From the NCBI GenBank assembly GCA_902786515.1, contig CADADA010000002.1, positions 1-64,000 of the forward strand: a DNA stretch of 64,000 nucleotides. The letters are read 5' to 3'. The translations under genes were made by a program, and so were the position numbers. Below the pieces are notes generated by a model. It made no database searches and had not been told where the DNA came from. It saw only the letters and a program-made list of their open reading frames with translations. Origin of the DNA: an uncultured Lachnospiraceae bacterium. GTDB taxonomy: Bacteria; Bacillota; Clostridia; Lachnospirales; Lachnospiraceae. This document shows positions 45,042-54,061 of the stretch, one piece after another (within the stretch, counting starts at the first letter, position 1; each line of letters starts with the position of its first letter).

Positions 45042-46928
45042 TTGAGAAAATTGGCATTGCCGGATGAGATACTGCTAAGTATAGATAAGCCGGAAAGATA
45101 TATTGGAAATGAAGTTAATATGGTATGGAAAAATCCTCGGGATGTGGATATCAGATTTGCAATGTGCTTTCCGGACGTGTATGAAATCGGCATGTCACAT
45201 CTCGGAATACAGATTCTTTACGATATGTTCAACAGACGTGATGATGTATATTGTGAAAGAGTATATTCGCCGTGGATGGATTTGGATAAAGTAATGAGGG
45301 AGAAAAATATCCCTCTTTTTTCCATAGAATCACAGGAGCCGATTAAGGAATTTGATTTTCTGGGTATTACCCTGCAATATGAGATGTGCTATGCGAATGT
45401 TTTGCAGGTGCTTGATTTAAGCGGAATACCATTGCTTGCAAATGAACGTACGGAGGAAGATCCTATTGTAATAGGAGGAGGCCCGTGTGCTTATAATCCG
45501 GAACCGCTGGCAGATTTTTTTGATATGTTCTATATGGGCGAAGGGGAAAAACAGTACTACAGGCTTCTTGATTTGTATAAAGAAAATAAAAAAGCAGGTG
45601 GAACAAGGCTTGACTATCTTAAGAAAGCAGCAACAGTGCCCGGAGTATATATTCCGGCGTTTTATGATGTCACATATCATGAGGACGGAACCATAGAAAG
45701 CTTTGAACCGAACACAAAGGAAGCTCCCAAAAAAATAGTAAAACAGCTTATAACAGATATGAGCAGCACAGATCCGGAGGCTGAATATAACTATTATCCA
45801 AGAAAACCTCTGGTTCCATTTATTAAGGCTACACAGGACAGAGTAGTATTGGAAATCCAGAGAGGATGTATACGCGGATGCCGTTTCTGTCAGGCAGGAA
45901 TGGTATACAGGCCTGTAAGAGAGAGAAATGTTGAATATCTGAAAGAACTGGCTTATGAAATGCTTAACAGTACGGGACACGAGGAAATATCTTTAAGTTC
46001 CTTAAGTTCAAGTGATTATTCACAGTTAGAGGAGCTTGTAAATTATCTGATTGATGAGTTTCATGGAAAAGGAATCAATATTTCACTTCCGTCATTGAGA
46101 ATAGATTCATTTTCATTAGATGTTATGAGCAAGGTACAGGACATCAAAAAGAGCAGCCTTACATTTGCACCGGAAGCAGGTTCACAGAGACTTAGAAATG
46201 TTATAAACAAAGGACTTACTGAAGAAGTGATTTTAAAAGGTGCATCTTTGGCATTTAAGGGCGGATGGAACAGGGTGAAATTATATTTCATGCTTGGAAT
46301 CCCGACTGAAAATGAAGAAGATATGAAAGGCATTGCTGAACTCTGCGAAAAGGTTGCCGAGGTATACTATGAGATTCCAAAACAGGAACGAAACGGAAAA
46401 GTGCAGATTACAGCCAGTTCGTCATTTTTCATTCCAAAGCCGTTTACACCGTTCCAGTGGGCGTCAATGTGTACAAAAGAACAATTTTTAGACAGGGCAA
46501 AGGTTGTTAATACCCGTATGAAAGAAATGCTTAACAAAAAAAGCATAAAATACAACTGGCATGAGGCGGATGTATCATTGATTGAAGGACTTTTAGCAAG
46601 AGGAGACAGAAAAGTTGCAAAGACAGTATTAAGAGCCTATGAGCTCGGATGTCTGTATGATGCGTGGAGTGATTCTTTTGACTTTTCAAAATGGCAGCAG
46701 GCTATAGATGATACTGATATAGATATGGATTTCTATATTACAAGAGAAAGAGATGTAGATGAGCTTCTGCCTTGGGATTTTATCGACGTGGGAGTCAGCA
46801 GGGAGTTTTTAAAACGTGAATGGGAAAATGCAAAAAACGAGAGGGTAACACCAAATTGTCGTATGAAATGCAGTGGATGTGGTGCGGCACGATTTGGAGG
46901 AGGAGTCTGCTTTGAGAATAAGAATTAA
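45042..46928 (+). CDS. TIGR03960-family radical SAM protein
   Basis: This is a 628-residue B12-binding-type radical-SAM protein. The cluster motif GCIRGCRFCQAG (C-x3-C-x2-C) lies near residue 280, and the C-terminal cysteines in CRMKCSGCGA fit the family. The N-terminal cobalamin-domain-like half contains FPDVYEIGMSHLG. It starts at TTG 45042 with GGAGGA upstream. Its partner TIGR03936 gene overlaps its end. The reaction is unknown. Confidence 0.9.
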   Translation: MRKLALPDEILLSIDKPERYIGNEVNMVWKNPRDVDIRFAMCFPDVYEIGMSHLGIQILYDMFNRRDDVYCERVYSPWMDLDKVMREKNIPLFSIESQEPIKEFDFLGITLQYEMCYANVLQVLDLSGIPLLANERTEEDPIVIGGGPCAYNPEPLADFFDMFYMGEGEKQYYRLLDLYKENKKAGGTRLDYLKKAATVPGVYIPAFYDVTYHEDGTIESFEPNTKEAPKKIVKQLITDMSSTDPEAEYNYYPRKPLVPFIKATQDRVVLEIQRGCIRGCRFCQAGMVYRPVRERNVEYLKELAYEMLNSTGHEEISLSSLSSSDYSQLEELVNYLIDEFHGKGINISLPSLRIDSFSLDVMSKVQDIKKSSLTFAPEAGSQRLRNVINKGLTEEVILKGASLAFKGGWNRVKLYFMLGIPTENEEDMKGIAELCEKVAEVYYEIPKQERNGKVQITASSSFFIPKPFTPFQWASMCTKEQFLDRAKVVNTRMKEMLNKKSIKYNWHEADVSLIEGLLARGDRKVAKTVLRAYELGCLYDAWSDSFDFSKWQQAIDDTDIDMDFYITRERDVDELLPWDFIDVGVSREFLKREWENAKNERVTPNCRMKCSGCGAARFGGGVCFENKN

Positions 46929-47616
46929 ATTTGCAAAACTCGGATATATGAAATTTATCGGTCATCTGGACACTATGAGATATTTCCAGAAAGCAATAAG
47001 GAGAGCCGGAATTGACATAATGTACTCAGAAGGATTCAATCCTCATCAGAAAATGTCATTTGCAGCACCGTTAGGCGTCGGACTGACAAGCATAGGTGAG
47101 TATATGGATATTGAAGTAAATTCGACAAAAAGCTCAAAGGAAATGGTAGACAGACTAAATGAACAGATGGTAGAAGGAATGAAAGTTTTAAGCTGCAAAA
47201 AGATTCCTGATGACGGAAAAAAAGCAATGTCAATTGTAGCAGCCGCTGATTACATGATATCATTCAGAGAAGGCAAAGAACCTGAGGGAGCAGACATTCC
47301 GGCAAGGTTTGAAGAGTATTTGTCAAGTGATTCCATAATAGTCACAAAGAAAACAAAAAAAAGCGAAAAAGAAGTTGATATTAAGGGTGGAATATACGAA
47401 GGAAAAGTACTTGAAGGAAAAATATTTTTAAAATTAGCTTCTTCGAGTGCCGAGTATCTGAAACCTGAACTTGTTATGAGCGGATTTTATAACTATCTGG
47501 GTGAAAAAATGCCGGAGTTTGCATTGGAGATAGAACGTACGGAAGTATATGCAGAGAATGAAGGCGGATTTATCACGCTTGAGGACTTAGGTGAGGAAAT
47601 ACCTGAAAACATGTGA
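46912..47616 (+). CDS. TIGR03936-family radical-SAM-associated protein (DUF2344)
   Basis: This 234-residue protein is nearly always encoded beside TIGR03960. Family landmarks are FAKLGYMKFIGHLDTMRYFQKAIRRAGID (cited only by its first 20 residues: FAKLGYMKFIGHLDTMRYFQ) and SEGFNPHQKMSFAAPLGVG. TTG 46912 is the best start, with GGAGGAGG ending 7 bases upstream within the previous gene. The overlap with that gene suggests coupling. The reaction is unknown. Confidence 0.88.
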   Translation: MRIRIKFAKLGYMKFIGHLDTMRYFQKAIRRAGIDIMYSEGFNPHQKMSFAAPLGVGLTSIGEYMDIEVNSTKSSKEMVDRLNEQMVEGMKVLSCKKIPDDGKKAMSIVAAADYMISFREGKEPEGADIPARFEEYLSSDSIIVTKKTKKSEKEVDIKGGIYEGKVLEGKIFLKLASSSAEYLKPELVMSGFYNYLGEKMPEFALEIERTEVYAENEGGFITLEDLGEEIPENM

Positions 47617-47624
47617 GGAACAAA

Positions 47625-48785
47625 ATGAGTGGCAGAATAATCATAACAAACTACAAAGAATACCATGTAGCAGTGAAACATGATGGAAAAAGAATAACAG
47701 AATTAGATGTGTCACGTGCAGATGAGAAAAGTGAACTTGGAAACATATATATAGGCAGGGTTACGGATGTTGTAAAAAACCTTAACGCTGCTTTTATAGA
47801 GTATTCAAAAGGAAAAAAGGGATACTTTTCACTGGATGACAATAAAGAAGCAATCTTTTTAAATCACAAAAACACTGACAAAGTCTGTCAGGGAGACACA
47901 TTATTAGTGAGAGTTTCAAAAGCTGCAGTAAAAACAAAGGATCCCGTATTATCATCAAAACTCGAGCTTGCGGGAGAGTATGTTGTACTGACTTCGGGCG
48001 ATACAAGAATATCTTTTTCATCAAAAATAAAAGATGATTCCATAAAAAAAGAAATTGAAGAATGTTTAAGAAATGGTTATAATGGTAAAGTCGGCTTTAT
48101 CGTAAGGACAAAGGCCTGCCTGTGCAGTACGGATATATTGATGGCTGAGGCAGAAAAACTATTCAGCCGCTACAGTGAGATAATAGAGAAAGCAAAGTAT
48201 CTGACACCTTATACAAAAATGTACGAAACACCTAAAAGCTACCAGATATTTGCAAGAGATTTATTTAAAGATGATGTTGAAGAAATAGTCACGGATGATG
48301 AGGAAATCTTTGAAGAATTAAAGCAGGTTATAGGAAAAAATATACGACTTTACGATGACCGGATGATTACTTTAACCAAGTTATATGGCATAGAGAGTTT
48401 TCTTGATAAATGCTTAACGCAGCGTGTATGGCTTGATTCGGGTGCGTATCTGGTAATAGAACATACAGAAGCACTGTGGGTGATAGATGTTAATACAGGA
48501 AAATGTGTAAAGGGAAAGAATAATGATAAGGTATTCTACAAAGTCAACAAAGAAGCGGCATATGAAGCGGCGAGACAGATAAGGCTAAGAAATATGTCGG
48601 GAATGATTATTATTGATTTCATCAATATGAAGGACAAGGAATTAACGGATTTATTACTTGAAGATGTAAAGCAGGCGGTGATGAATGACCCTGTAAAGAC
48701 AACCTTTGTGGATATTACAAAACTTGGTCTGGTAGAATTAACAAGAAAAAAAGAAAGACCACCGTTACACGAAATATTGAAATGA
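47625..48785 (+). CDS. Short ribonuclease E/G family protein
   Basis: This is a 386-residue RNase E/G-type protein. An S1-like domain is at about residues 35-110 (GNIYIGRVTDVVKNLNAAFI). The catalytic region has VIDVNTGKC and IIIDFINMKD, containing the metal-binding Asp residues. It stops just after GLVELTRKK, where E. coli RNase G continues into the zinc-link cysteines and small domain. Those are absent, so it is shorter than RNase G (about 490). ATG 47625 is preferred over GTG 47613. In many Clostridia it precedes rplU; here it does not. Confidence 0.88.
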   Translation: MSGRIIITNYKEYHVAVKHDGKRITELDVSRADEKSELGNIYIGRVTDVVKNLNAAFIEYSKGKKGYFSLDDNKEAIFLNHKNTDKVCQGDTLLVRVSKAAVKTKDPVLSSKLELAGEYVVLTSGDTRISFSSKIKDDSIKKEIEECLRNGYNGKVGFIVRTKACLCSTDILMAEAEKLFSRYSEIIEKAKYLTPYTKMYETPKSYQIFARDLFKDDVEEIVTDDEEIFEELKQVIGKNIRLYDDRMITLTKLYGIESFLDKCLTQRVWLDSGAYLVIEHTEALWVIDVNTGKCVKGKNNDKVFYKVNKEAAYEAARQIRLRNMSGMIIIDFINMKDKELTDLLLEDVKQAVMNDPVKTTFVDITKLGLVELTRKKERPPLHEILK

Positions 48786-48796
48786 GGCTGACTACA

Positions 48797-49918
48797 ATGA
48801 AAGAAATATTGTTTTGCAAAAAAAATCTTATATTTACTATTGTATACGTGCTTATGGCAGCCGGTATACTTATATTCATTTCAAACGATGCATTTTTATA
48901 CAAGGATGAGATTGGAATTGTGACACATCGGGAGATAACTGACCGGATAAAACAAAAAAGTCCGAATATGAAAACAGAGAAATACTATGTGCAGACGTTA
49001 AATGTTACTATATTGAACGGAAAATACAAGGGAAAAGAAGTTATGGTTGAAAACTGTTATTCAAAATCTGAGGTAAAGACCGTTAAATATACTTTAGGAG
49101 ATGAAGTATTCTTAAAAGTATCGGATAAAGAAAACATGCTCTCAGGTTCAATCACAGGATTTAAGAGAGATACCGTTGTGGCGGCGATAGCATTGATTTT
49201 TGTGTACTGTGTAGTGCTTGTGGCAGGTATGCGTGGAGCACTGTTTGTAGCCGCATCGATAATAAACGTTGCAATTCTGTATCTGGGACTTGATTTTTAT
49301 GCAAGAGGAACAGATATTTTACCAATATGCTATGTGTCAGTTATATTATTTACTATCATATCACTTGTATGCATAAGTGGATTTAACAAATCAACAATTA
49401 TTTCAATAGCATCTGTATGGCTGGTTATAATACTTGTGGCAGTAATATATAAAATAGTATTGAGTATGAGCGAGCAGCCTGATTATATAATGCTTGAGTA
49501 TGTGTCCGGACCAAATGACTTAAACAAACTGTTTTTTACCGAAGTTATAATGGGGTGTCTGGGAGCTGTAATGGATGTGGCAGTTTCAGTATCAGAAACT
49601 TCATGTGAACTTTTAAGAGAAAACAAAGAGCTTAAGACATCGGATTATATAAAATCAATGCGTGAGCTTGGAGCTGATGTAATGGGAACAATGGTTAATA
49701 TATTGTTCTACTCATATTTTTGCGCGACAGTGCCAATGATTCTGGTACAGATGAAGAATAAATACAAATTAAACTTTATCTTCAGGTTTGACCTGCCGTT
49801 TGAAGTTACAAGATTTTTAACAGGCTCTATAGGAATCGTTTTAACCATACCGGTAACAGCGTTTGTGTCATGGCTTGTGCTGTATAAGATTTTAGGAAAA
49901 AGGAAGTGCACAGAATGA
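48797..49918 (+). CDS. YibE/F family membrane protein 1
   Basis: This is a 373-residue integral membrane protein. An N-terminal helix (about 12-30) is followed by an extracytoplasmic domain of about 90 residues, then seven or so hydrophobic helices carrying the YibE/F signature (GALMD-like GCLGAVMDVAVSVS and SMRELGADVMGTM). The family has no established biochemical role. ATG 48797 is preferred (GAGG upstream) over ATG 48782. It is the first of two adjacent YibE/F genes. Confidence 0.85.
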   Translation: MKEILFCKKNLIFTIVYVLMAAGILIFISNDAFLYKDEIGIVTHREITDRIKQKSPNMKTEKYYVQTLNVTILNGKYKGKEVMVENCYSKSEVKTVKYTLGDEVFLKVSDKENMLSGSITGFKRDTVVAAIALIFVYCVVLVAGMRGALFVAASIINVAILYLGLDFYARGTDILPICYVSVILFTIISLVCISGFNKSTIISIASVWLVIILVAVIYKIVLSMSEQPDYIMLEYVSGPNDLNKLFFTEVIMGCLGAVMDVAVSVSETSCELLRENKELKTSDYIKSMRELGADVMGTMVNILFYSYFCATVPMILVQMKNKYKLNFIFRFDLPFEVTRFLTGSIGIVLTIPVTAFVSWLVLYKILGKRKCTE

Positions 49919-50676
49919 ATGTAGCATTATTACTAATATTAATAGTTCTTATGATTTGCATAGGAGGTTCGAGAGGCGTTATATCCATAATGGCACTGCT
50001 TGGTAACGTGATTGTATTTTTCATCAGCGTTTATTTGATGAAATACTGTAACCTGTATGTTATAGCATTTTTTGACATTGTATTTATGTGCCTTTTGACA
50101 TTGATTTATCAAAATGGTGTAAATATTAAGACTATCTCGTCTTTAATAGCAGTTATATCTGTATCATTATTACTAATGGTTCTGTCTTCTGTAATGGGAC
50201 GACTTGGAAATATGGGAGGATATAACGAGTTTGAACTTTATGAAGACACATTGATGAATTTATCAGTAAATATAAAGCTTAATCTGCCGGATGTTTCAAT
50301 ATGCATGCTTGTGCTGGGAGTAGTTGGAGCCTTGATAGATATCGCAGTTGCGGTTACAAGTTCCATTCATGAAGTCAGGATGAATAATGAAAAACAGGAA
50401 GAAAGTGAGTTTATAAAGACATCTTTAAGACTTGGAAAAAGTATTTTTGGTTCGACTATAAACACGTTGTGGTTCGCGTGTATCGGGGAATCTTTATTGA
50501 TGTTTTTACTTTTCAGAAAATACAATTATTCATTTGTAACACTGATTAATTCAAAAGCATTTTTTGATATGGCTGCAACCATTCTGTTAAGTGCATCAGG
50601 ATGCGCACTAGTAGTTCCTGCTGCCATCTGTTCATATGTTTATGTAAGCCGTTATATGAAAAAAAACGCTGAATAA
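49915..50676 (+). CDS. YibE/F family membrane protein 2
   Basis: This is a 253-residue membrane protein lacking the extracytoplasmic domain of its neighbour but carrying the same core (GVVGALIDIAVAVTSS and SLRLGKSIFGSTINTLW). It overlaps the first gene by 4 bases, so the two products are probably made together and may form a complex. ATG 49915 is preferred, with AGGAAG upstream. A hairpin follows that also forms the spoIVA ribosome site. Confidence 0.83.
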   Translation: MNVALLLILIVLMICIGGSRGVISIMALLGNVIVFFISVYLMKYCNLYVIAFFDIVFMCLLTLIYQNGVNIKTISSLIAVISVSLLLMVLSSVMGRLGNMGGYNEFELYEDTLMNLSVNIKLNLPDVSICMLVLGVVGALIDIAVAVTSSIHEVRMNNEKQEESEFIKTSLRLGKSIFGSTINTLWFACIGESLLMFLLFRKYNYSFVTLINSKAFFDMAATILLSASGCALVVPAAICSYVYVSRYMKKNAE

Positions 50677-50699
50677 AAGTACAGCCTCCGTCATATATT
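50671..50699 (+). promoter_or_regulatory. Candidate sigma-E-type promoter of spoIVA
   Basis: GAATAAAA (50671-50678) and CATATATT (50692-50699) are 13 bases apart and resemble the mother-cell sigma-E consensus (about GAATA... and CATACA-T). A transcript would start near 50706, inside the following hairpin loop. Known biology: spoIVA is transcribed by sigma-E in Bacillus. The match is imperfect. Confidence 0.45.
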
Positions 50700-50726
50700 T
50701 AAATAGTATATGCAGGAGGCTTTTTT
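50683..50726 (+). terminator. Hairpin terminator whose 3' arm is the spoIVA ribosome site
   Basis: AGCCTCC (50683-50689) pairs with GGAGGCT (50715-50721), with an inner CATATA/TATATG stem and a T-run to 50726. It ends the yibE/F transcript. The right arm GGAGG is also the spoIVA Shine-Dalgarno. Confidence 0.75.
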
Positions 50727-52202
50727 ATGGAAAAATATAATTTGTACAGTGATATAGCTAAAAGAACAAACGGAGAAATCTACATAGGTGTGGTTGGTCC
50801 CGTAAGAACAGGAAAATCAACATTTATAAAGAATTTTATGGATACACTTGTAATACCTGAGATAAAGGATGAAGAAGTAAAAAAACGTACAATAGATGAA
50901 TTGCCCCAAAGTGCAGCAGGAAAAACCATAATGACTACAGAACCTAAATTTGTACCACAGGAAGCTGCGGTAATTCCGGTAGATGAGAACAGCGAGATAA
51001 AAATACGTCTGATTGATTGTGTGGGATATATGACTAAAGGGGCAGCAGGCCATCTTGAAAATGATAATGAAAGAATGGTCAAGACTCCGTGGTTTGACAG
51101 TGACATACCGTTTACAAAAGCGGCTCAGATTGGTACATATAAAGTTATTCATGAACATTCAAATATCGGAATAGTCATAACAACAGACGGTTCATTCGGG
51201 GAAATAGAAAGAGAAAACTATATTCCACCTGAAGAAGAGACCATTTTGCAGTTGAAAAAATTAAACAAACCGTTTGTAGTACTGCTAAATACATCAAAAC
51301 CATATTCTGAAGAATCAAAAAAACTTGCAGAAGAAATCAGCAAAAAAAATATGGTATCAGTATATCCTGTGAATTGCAAACAGATGAAAAAATCAGAGAT
51401 GATGGAGATTCTGAACGGAATTTTGTTAGAATTTCCAATCAGGGAATTAGAGTTTTATATACCCAAATGGGTGGAAATGCTGTCAAATGACCATTATGTC
51501 AAACAGGAATTATTGCAATGCATAAAAAAGATAATGCCGGACATTAAGATTATGAAAGACATAAAAGAAAAGCAGTTTGACGACAACTGCCGTTACATAA
51601 AGCAATTCGTTGTGTATGAGAAAAATCCTTCCACAGGTGAAGTAAAAATCCAGGTTGATTTTTATGATGATTATTATTACAGGGTAATAAGCGAGATTAC
51701 AGGCATGGATATACAGGACGAATATAAGCTGATAAAAAATCTGAAGGAATTTGCCATGTTAAAAGACAGCTATACCAAATTAAGCTATGCACTTGAACAG
51801 GTAAAAGCAGGGGGATACGGCATGGTGACTCCGGATAAAAGCGAAATAATATTAGAAGAGCCCGAAATAATTAAAAACGGAAATAAATACGGTGTAAAGA
51901 TAAAGGCTGAGGCTCCGGCAATCCATATGATAAAAACAAGTGTGCTTACGGAAATAGCACCTATTGTCGGAAATGAAGCACAGGCAAATGACCTGATAGA
52001 TTTTATAAAAGAAAGCGAAAACAGAAGTGATGACGGAATATGGAATACCAACATATTTGGAAAATCTGTTGAACAGATAGTTGAAGACGGAATACAATCA
52101 AAATTAAACAACTTATCAGAGGAAACAAAGGATAAAATGCAAACAACACTTCAAAAAATAACAAATGAAAGTACCGGCGGGGTAATTTGCATAATATTAT
52201 AA
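50727..52202 (+). CDS. spoIVA: Stage IV sporulation protein A
   Basis: SpoIVA is an ATPase that polymerises on the outer forespore surface to form the base of the spore coat. The P-loop GPVRTGKSTF starts near residue 24, and the DCVGYM segment resembles the Walker-B/switch region. The 491-residue length and C-terminal tail (STGGVICIIL) are normal. It shows that the lineage has the sporulation programme. The ATG follows a hairpin that holds its GGAGG. Confidence 0.97.
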   Translation: MEKYNLYSDIAKRTNGEIYIGVVGPVRTGKSTFIKNFMDTLVIPEIKDEEVKKRTIDELPQSAAGKTIMTTEPKFVPQEAAVIPVDENSEIKIRLIDCVGYMTKGAAGHLENDNERMVKTPWFDSDIPFTKAAQIGTYKVIHEHSNIGIVITTDGSFGEIERENYIPPEEETILQLKKLNKPFVVLLNTSKPYSEESKKLAEEISKKNMVSVYPVNCKQMKKSEMMEILNGILLEFPIRELEFYIPKWVEMLSNDHYVKQELLQCIKKIMPDIKIMKDIKEKQFDDNCRYIKQFVVYEKNPSTGEVKIQVDFYDDYYYRVISEITGMDIQDEYKLIKNLKEFAMLKDSYTKLSYALEQVKAGGYGMVTPDKSEIILEEPEIIKNGNKYGVKIKAEAPAIHMIKTSVLTEIAPIVGNEAQANDLIDFIKESENRSDDGIWNTNIFGKSVEQIVEDGIQSKLNNLSEETKDKMQTTLQKITNESTGGVICIIL

Positions 52203-52243
52203 CAATAATTAAGTTCACAATAAAATTATTTTGTGTTATTATA

Positions 52244-52271
52244 GTGTGAAAAGCGATTTTCACACTTTTTT
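52244..52271 (+). terminator. Terminator after spoIVA
   Basis: GTGTGAAAA (52244-52252) pairs with TTTTCACAC (52257-52265) around a GCGA tetraloop, followed by TTTTTT. Confidence 0.9.
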
Positions 52272-52298
52272 AATAACAATTACGTTTTGGAGGACTTA

Positions 52299-53978
52299 AT
52301 GGAACTTGAATCATATGTAATTATTGTTGCTGTACTTTTTGTTGTTTTTATGTACACGGCAATACAGGCAAAAAAGAATTACGAGAAATCAATGAAAAAA
52401 ACAATTAAAAATAACTGGGGAAAGCTTTCAGACAGAATATATGAAGAACAAGATTTAAAAAAAATATCTGAATATTATAGGCAATATGCAGAGAACGAAG
52501 ATTCGTTAAGTAGTGTGATTGATGATATTACATGGAACGACCTTGACTTAGACAGGCTGTTTCAGAAAATCAATATGACATACTCGTCATCAGGAGAAGA
52601 ATATCTGTATAAAATGCTTCGTGTTCCCGCAAAAGATGAAGATACCCTAAAACATATCGATGCTATAGCAGATTATTTTAAGGAAAATGAAGAGGACAGA
52701 GAGCGGGTACAGGAGATTTTTTATAAGCTTGGCAGAACAAAAAAGGTGGCATTGACAACATTTATCAGACAGTTGTATAAGCGTAAAGAAGAAAAAAATC
52801 TGGTGCATTACATCCAGATGATATGCTTTTTTCTGGCAATCAGTGTTCTGTTTATTAATCCGGCGATAGGAATTGTAGCCCTTGTGGCTGTAATATGTAT
52901 AAATATGTATACCTATTACAGGAAAAAGCATGAACTTGACGGCAATTCGGTAAGTACAGGATACATTTTAAGAATGATTAATACGGCAGGCGAATTAAAA
53001 AAGACTGATATATCTGTGCTTGAAACGGAATTTAAAGAATTAGAAAATATAGGGAAAAACCTTGCTCCGATAAAAAAAGGGGCATTCCTTGTAACTTCTA
53101 AAAATGTTAGTGGCTCGTTGTCAGACGTTGTAATGGAATATGTGAAAATGTTTACACACATTGACATAATAAAGTTTAACAGGGTTGTAAAGACAATCCG
53201 TGAAAAAAAAGAAGACATTGACAAAATGTTTTCGATTTTAGGAAAGATTGAAAGCGGCATTGCAATCGCATCATTTAGGGAATATTGCGAATATTATGCG
53301 AAACCTGAATTTAGTGATGGAACAAAATTTAGATTTACGGATATCTATCATCCTCTGATAGAAAATCCGGTTGCAAACAGCATGGAAGAGGACGGATGTG
53401 TGCTTCTTACAGGTTCAAATGCATCAGGAAAATCCACATTTTTAAAGACAGTAGCAATCAATCAGATACTTGCACAGACCATATATACATGCACGGCATC
53501 AGAGTATTCATCCGGATTTTACGATGTATATTCATCAATGGCTCTGCGTGATAATCTTGAGACACAGGAGAGTTATTATATGGTGGAGATAAAATCCTTA
53601 AAGAGAATTTTAGACAGTATTATGTCAGGAAACAGGGTTATGTGTTTTGTGGATGAGATACTTAGAGGAACAAATACAATAGAGAGAATTGCGGCATCAT
53701 CAGAGATTCTTAAAAACATGTCAGACTTAGGGGCTTTATGCTTTGCGGCAACCCATGATATAGAATTGACACACATATTAGAAGACTGTTATGCCAATTA
53801 TCATTTTCAGGAGGAAGTAAAAAACGATGATGTACTATTTAATTTTATATTGTACAAAGGAAGAGCTACATCAAGAAATGCAATAAAACTTCTTAAGATG
53901 ATAGGATATGATGAAAACATTGTTAAAAATGCAGAAAATAAGGCTTCAGACTTTATGAAAAATGGAGCGTGGAATTAA
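52299..53978 (+). CDS. Membrane-anchored MutS-like ATPase
   Basis: This is a 559-residue MutS-family protein without the mismatch-recognition domain. The ATPase has Walker A GSNASGKSTFLKT near residue 380, followed by ESYYMVEIKSLKRIL, FVDEILRGTNTIERIAAS and ATHDIELTHIL. A hydrophobic helix at the N-terminus (about 5-20) and one or two near residue 180-205 suggest membrane attachment. It probably does not repair mismatches. ATG 52299 is chosen (GGAGG 5 bases upstream). Confidence 0.85.
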   Translation: MELESYVIIVAVLFVVFMYTAIQAKKNYEKSMKKTIKNNWGKLSDRIYEEQDLKKISEYYRQYAENEDSLSSVIDDITWNDLDLDRLFQKINMTYSSSGEEYLYKMLRVPAKDEDTLKHIDAIADYFKENEEDRERVQEIFYKLGRTKKVALTTFIRQLYKRKEEKNLVHYIQMICFFLAISVLFINPAIGIVALVAVICINMYTYYRKKHELDGNSVSTGYILRMINTAGELKKTDISVLETEFKELENIGKNLAPIKKGAFLVTSKNVSGSLSDVVMEYVKMFTHIDIIKFNRVVKTIREKKEDIDKMFSILGKIESGIAIASFREYCEYYAKPEFSDGTKFRFTDIYHPLIENPVANSMEEDGCVLLTGSNASGKSTFLKTVAINQILAQTIYTCTASEYSSGFYDVYSSMALRDNLETQESYYMVEIKSLKRILDSIMSGNRVMCFVDEILRGTNTIERIAASSEILKNMSDLGALCFAATHDIELTHILEDCYANYHFQEEVKNDDVLFNFILYKGRATSRNAIKLLKMIGYDENIVKNAENKASDFMKNGAWN

Positions 53979-53985
53979 GTTTTAA

Positions 53986-54014
53986 TTGAATTACAAGTTT
54001 TTTTGTGATAAACT
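53986..54014 (+). promoter_or_regulatory. Promoter of tyrS
   Basis: TTGAAT (53986-53991) and TAAACT (54009-54014) lie 17 bases apart. The leader to tyrS is only about 40 bases and contains no T-box, unlike many Firmicutes synthetase genes. Confidence 0.6.
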
Positions 54015-54061
54015 AAGATGATTAGTGATAAAAAAGGTTTACAGATGGAGGTAAAGACAAA

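Noticed and set aside
54015-54061. T-box riboswitch ahead of tyrS
   Set aside because: The leader is only about 40 bases and lacks the T-box consensus and a specifier stem.
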